DNA of 64,000 nucleotides, taken from Selaginella tamariscina. Taxonomy: Eukaryota > Streptophyta > Lycopodiopsida > Selaginellales > Selaginellaceae. This document shows, piece by piece, positions 60,946-64,000 of this stretch (the stretch's first letter is position 1; each line of letters begins with the position of its first letter). Below the pieces are notes generated by a model. The model saw only the letters and a list, made by a program, of their open reading frames with translations. It ran no database searches and was not told the origin of the DNA. Location: contig PUQB01000019.1 in the NCBI GenBank assembly GCA_003024785.1, forward strand, positions 62,001 to 126,000, written 5' to 3'. The translations under genes and the position numbers were made by a program.

Positions 60946-62800
60946 TTATTTATATATATGCACATATATAGCATTTTTAACTTCGATAACATTCGCCATG
61001 AGCATGTAAGTTGAGGAATTATTCCTCCCTTGAAGCTTCTCAAGCTTATCAAAAGCAAGTTTTCCCACTGGAATATTCTCCCACCTCCAACATGCACTTA
61101 GCACAGCTGTCCATGCTACAGTGCTCTCCTCTAAACCCAGCCTTTTAAGCATATTCACAGCATCTTCCATCTGATTGGCCCTCCCCAGCATATCCACCAT
61201 ACAACTATAATGCTCCACTTCTGGTATTACCCCATATTTCCTATATAATTAATAAGGTTAAATTTATAATTTATTAATTATTATTAATTATATTTAACAT
61301 ACTTGTTCATTGCTTCAAGGAACCACATGCCTTTCTCGACTAGCCCAGCATGACTGCATGCATTAAGAACTGTTATAAATGTCACACTACTTACTTGTAC
61401 TCCATCTTCTTGCATCTCATAGAAAAGCTGGAATAAATAAATAAATATTAAAGTTATTAAATTATCTTATTTAAATAAATAATTACCTGGAAAACTTGCT
61501 TATAATCTCCACAATGACTATACACATTTAAAAGCGTATTCCACGTCACATTATCTCGATCAGTAAGCGAATTAAACACGTGGCGTGATCTCTCTAACTC
61601 TCCACATTTTGAATATATTAATTAATCATAGATGTAGAAATAGCTATGTCGTACTCAAGCCCCTTTCTTAATACTTCATATTGTATTTGTTTAGATATCT
61701 CCAAGTCCAGTAAACTTAAACACGCTTTTAACACTGAGCCGTACGTAAGTGCATCAGGTTCGCAGCATATTCCTCTAATATATAATAAAATGTATATAAT
61801 TAATGTTATCCACACACACACGCACGCACACACGCACACACGCACGTATGTTACCTGAACCCTCCGTTTTCATACGAGGAAACATCTCCAAAGCAAGTTC
61901 AGGTTCCCCGTTTTCTATTAACCCCAGAATAAGTGCATTCCACATAACTCTATCACGATTCTTTGTCCCGTTAAAAACTACCAAACCATCTTTCGCACTA
62001 CCACACTTTAAGTAAATCTCAGTAAGCGGAGTCGTAACAAACTTATCAGATGTGAAACCAAACTTAACTGCATCTGAATGTAAAGCCATAATCCTTTCTA
62101 AACACTTAAGTCTGCCGTTAACTTTAACCTCCTTCGCAGTTAAACTTAAACATCCCTTAAATACTGCAGCAAAACTTAATGCATCAGCTGTACACGTTTC
62201 CCCACGCATCCTTACAAAGAGTTCAAGAGCCTCCTGTTCGTACCCGTTCTCTACGTGTCCATCTATGAGTGCAGTCCACGTGGTGATATCGGGATTCTTA
62301 ATCCCACTAAACACTGCTAAACTGTCCCTTAAACTCCCATATTTCCCATACATATCCACAAAACAGCAGGCGACATATATATTACCGCAGAATCCCGACT
62401 TCTCACAGAGCGAGTGCAAAAACATACCTTTCTCTAAGCTGTGCAACTTAACTAACTGTCCCTTAACCACCTGTGCTTCCTCACTACCCGTTAACTTAAC
62501 TAATGCCTTAAGCACTGCTACATATGTTCGAGCATTGGGTTCAAAACCGTTGGACTCCCCAAATAACTCCAGAACTCTCTCCATCTTCCCATGTTCCGTA
62601 CAGGCCAGGAGGTACGCATTGTACACGGTATCTCGAAATGGCATATTCTCAAATACTCTAGTTGCACTGTGGAAGCTACCTAGTTTTGAGTACATGTTTA
62701 TCGCCGCTGTGTCTACGTATACATCGTTGTGTATACCGTATGTCGACGCTTGCGAGTGCACAGCCATGCCTACACACATACATACATACAAATACAATAT

Positions 62801-62833
<33 letters not shown>

Positions 62834-62859
62834 CACACACACACACACACACATGTATG

Positions 62860-62915
<56 letters not shown>

Positions 62916-63678
62916 ATCTTATCTATCTATCTATCTATCTATAAAATACCTGTTTCTAAAGCGGAGCAAGCCATCAATACACAAACTATGGTACGTGAGT
63001 TGGGAAGACAAGAGCCCTCGTTTAGCATGAGTTTATGTGTGTAAAACCATGTCCTGCTCGTGATTCTCCGAATATCCCAGCATCAAAAAATTCCAAGAGA
63101 GTGTTTCATGGTTCTTCATTGTTAAACACTTTCTTAGCCTCCTGTTGCATCTCATATATATAAAAAGAACTGTTATACTAATAATATCTATATATATTTA
63201 TATATACATATGTAAATGTGTAATATACTCAAAACAAAAGAATTTACCATCATGTCCCCACATTTTGCGTACATATCAATAAGCCTATTTCCAAGTTCCA
63301 TATCACTCTCCAATCCGTTTATTTCCTGGAGTACACACACATATATACGTACATGTATATATGGAACTTACATTAATTTTAGTGTGGATTTCCATTCCTT
63401 TACTGAGTGCAAGCTTCTTCACAAGCTTTCCATTTATTCTGTGGCCTGATTCCTTTTTGCAATACGAGTTATTGCTTTTAAAAACAGCAGAGTAAGTCCT
63501 TACATCTGGCTTACATACTAAAGTATGTTTAAAAGACAGTCCGAGTTCGAGCCCGAGGCCCTTCTCGGACTGTCCGAAGTCCGTATGTTGCATCTGAGAA
63601 AACAGTCCGAGAGCTAACTCGGACTGTCCGAGTTCGGTGCATGCCAATATTGCCTAAAACAAGCCCAAACATTAATAA

Positions 63679-63723
<45 letters not shown>

Positions 63724-64000
63724 ACCGAGTTCCACAGGGCCAAGTCAGGTAGTTCTTGTGTTTTGAAAACTTCGAGAGCGTCGGAAAAACTTCCACATTT
63801 TGCATATGCTTTTATTAAACTACTTGCAATATAAATGTGTGTAGATGCTCCACTTTGGATTACTTCTTTGTGAATATTTCTTAAGTTTGTAAGACTCTTA
63901 CACGTTCTCAGTTGATTGAGAAAATAAGAGCTGGAAATATAGTGTCTATACGTGTACACATATGTACACACATGCCTTACCTTGGGATTTCTTCACTGAA
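60946..64000 (-). CDS. PLS-class pentatricopeptide repeat protein with E-type end, many introns (5' end outside window)
   Basis: PPR proteins bind organelle RNA; the PLS class with E motifs usually acts in C-to-U editing in plastids or mitochondria. Exons in transcript order: 63979-64000 (partial), about 63724-63940 (YIASSLIKAYAKCGSFSDAL), about 63372-63655 (CTELGQSELALGLFSQMQ), about 63245-63330, about 62951-63145, about 61857-62767 (several P, L and S motifs, e.g. DVYVDTAAINMYSKLGSFHS and DITTWTALIDGHVENGYEQE), about 61618-61780 (DALTYGSVLKACLSLLDLEI), about 61487-61615, about 61303-61430 and about 60960-61240 (MVDMLGRANQMEDAVNMLKR, WTAVLSACWRWENIPVGKLA; E motif). No DYW domain was found. 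The exon near 63000-63145 has two frame changes (around MKNHETLSWN and HKLMLNEGSC). The 3' end is uncertain. Confidence 0.85.
62809..62941. repeat. Compound microsatellite (GA)n(CA)n...(CT)n(TATC)n
   Basis: Lies in an intron of the PPR gene. 'agagag' and 'acacac' tracts are followed by 'tctctc' (about 40 bp) and 'tatc' tetranucleotides, giving partly self-complementary arms around 'atgtatgtata'. Confidence 0.92.

Overview
The window is nuclear DNA from a land plant. It has GT-AG introns of tens to a few hundred bases, a PLS-class PPR gene, a GT37-type fucosyltransferase, an H2A.Z gene, an MSL10-like channel, plant Ty3/gypsy and Ty1/copia elements, and eukaryotic tRNA genes. Intron-rich PPR genes hint at a bryophyte or lycophyte rather than a flowering plant, but that is a weak inference. 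Nothing bacterial, viral or CRISPR-like was seen.

Layout. 1-3.0 kb: SEC14-like lipid-transfer gene, minus strand, running off the left edge. 5.56-6.98 kb: GT37 fucosyltransferase-like gene, broken by frame changes. 7.68-13.11 kb: BRCA2 homologue of about 19 exons. 13.1-18.4 kb: AT-rich DNA with decayed Ty1/copia pieces. 18.88-21.48 kb: a nine-exon gene that joins a calponin-homology domain, an acidic repeat, one membrane span and a LysM domain. 22.31-22.83 kb: histone H2A.Z on the plus strand. 24.70-32.18 kb: a Ty3/gypsy element with a chromodomain and two LTRs of about 975 bp. 32.58-34.15 kb: an inverted LTR of the same family, split by a LINE 3' fragment. 34-39.7 kb: very AT-rich repeats. 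39.76-44.70 kb: a second Ty3/gypsy element on the minus strand with short LTRs and a 5-bp target duplication. 46.7-49.6 kb: a diverged direct duplication of the 34.6-36.4 kb segment. 49.33-50.45 kb: a GIY-YIG-like gene. 50.71-50.79 kb: tRNA-Ser(GCU). 51.20-53.93 kb: MSL-type mechanosensitive channel. 56.3-61.6 kb: a local duplication carrying tRNA-Val(AAC), two tRNA-Val remnants and a decayed PPR end. 60.95-64.0 kb: intron-rich PPR gene running off the right edge.

The genes do not form a pathway; this is ordinary eukaryotic gene order interleaved with transposons. Three signals deserve most attention. First, the CH-acidic-TM-LysM gene: nine exons join with consistent phase into 425 codons, and I do not recognise this architecture. 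Second, a recurrent intron design in which the 5' splice site runs straight into a (GT)n, often (GT)n(GA)n, microsatellite in several unrelated genes. Third, single-base frame changes inside otherwise well-conserved genes (SEC14-like, GT37, H2A.Z, GIY-YIG, MSL, PPR), some of them in homopolymers, plus an 'n' inside a duplicated junction at 27228. These suggest residual base-level or assembly error, so pseudogene calls here should be provisional.

Exon limits were derived by hand from splice motifs and reading frame. They may be off by a few bases, and more in the PPR, GIY-YIG and MSL genes.
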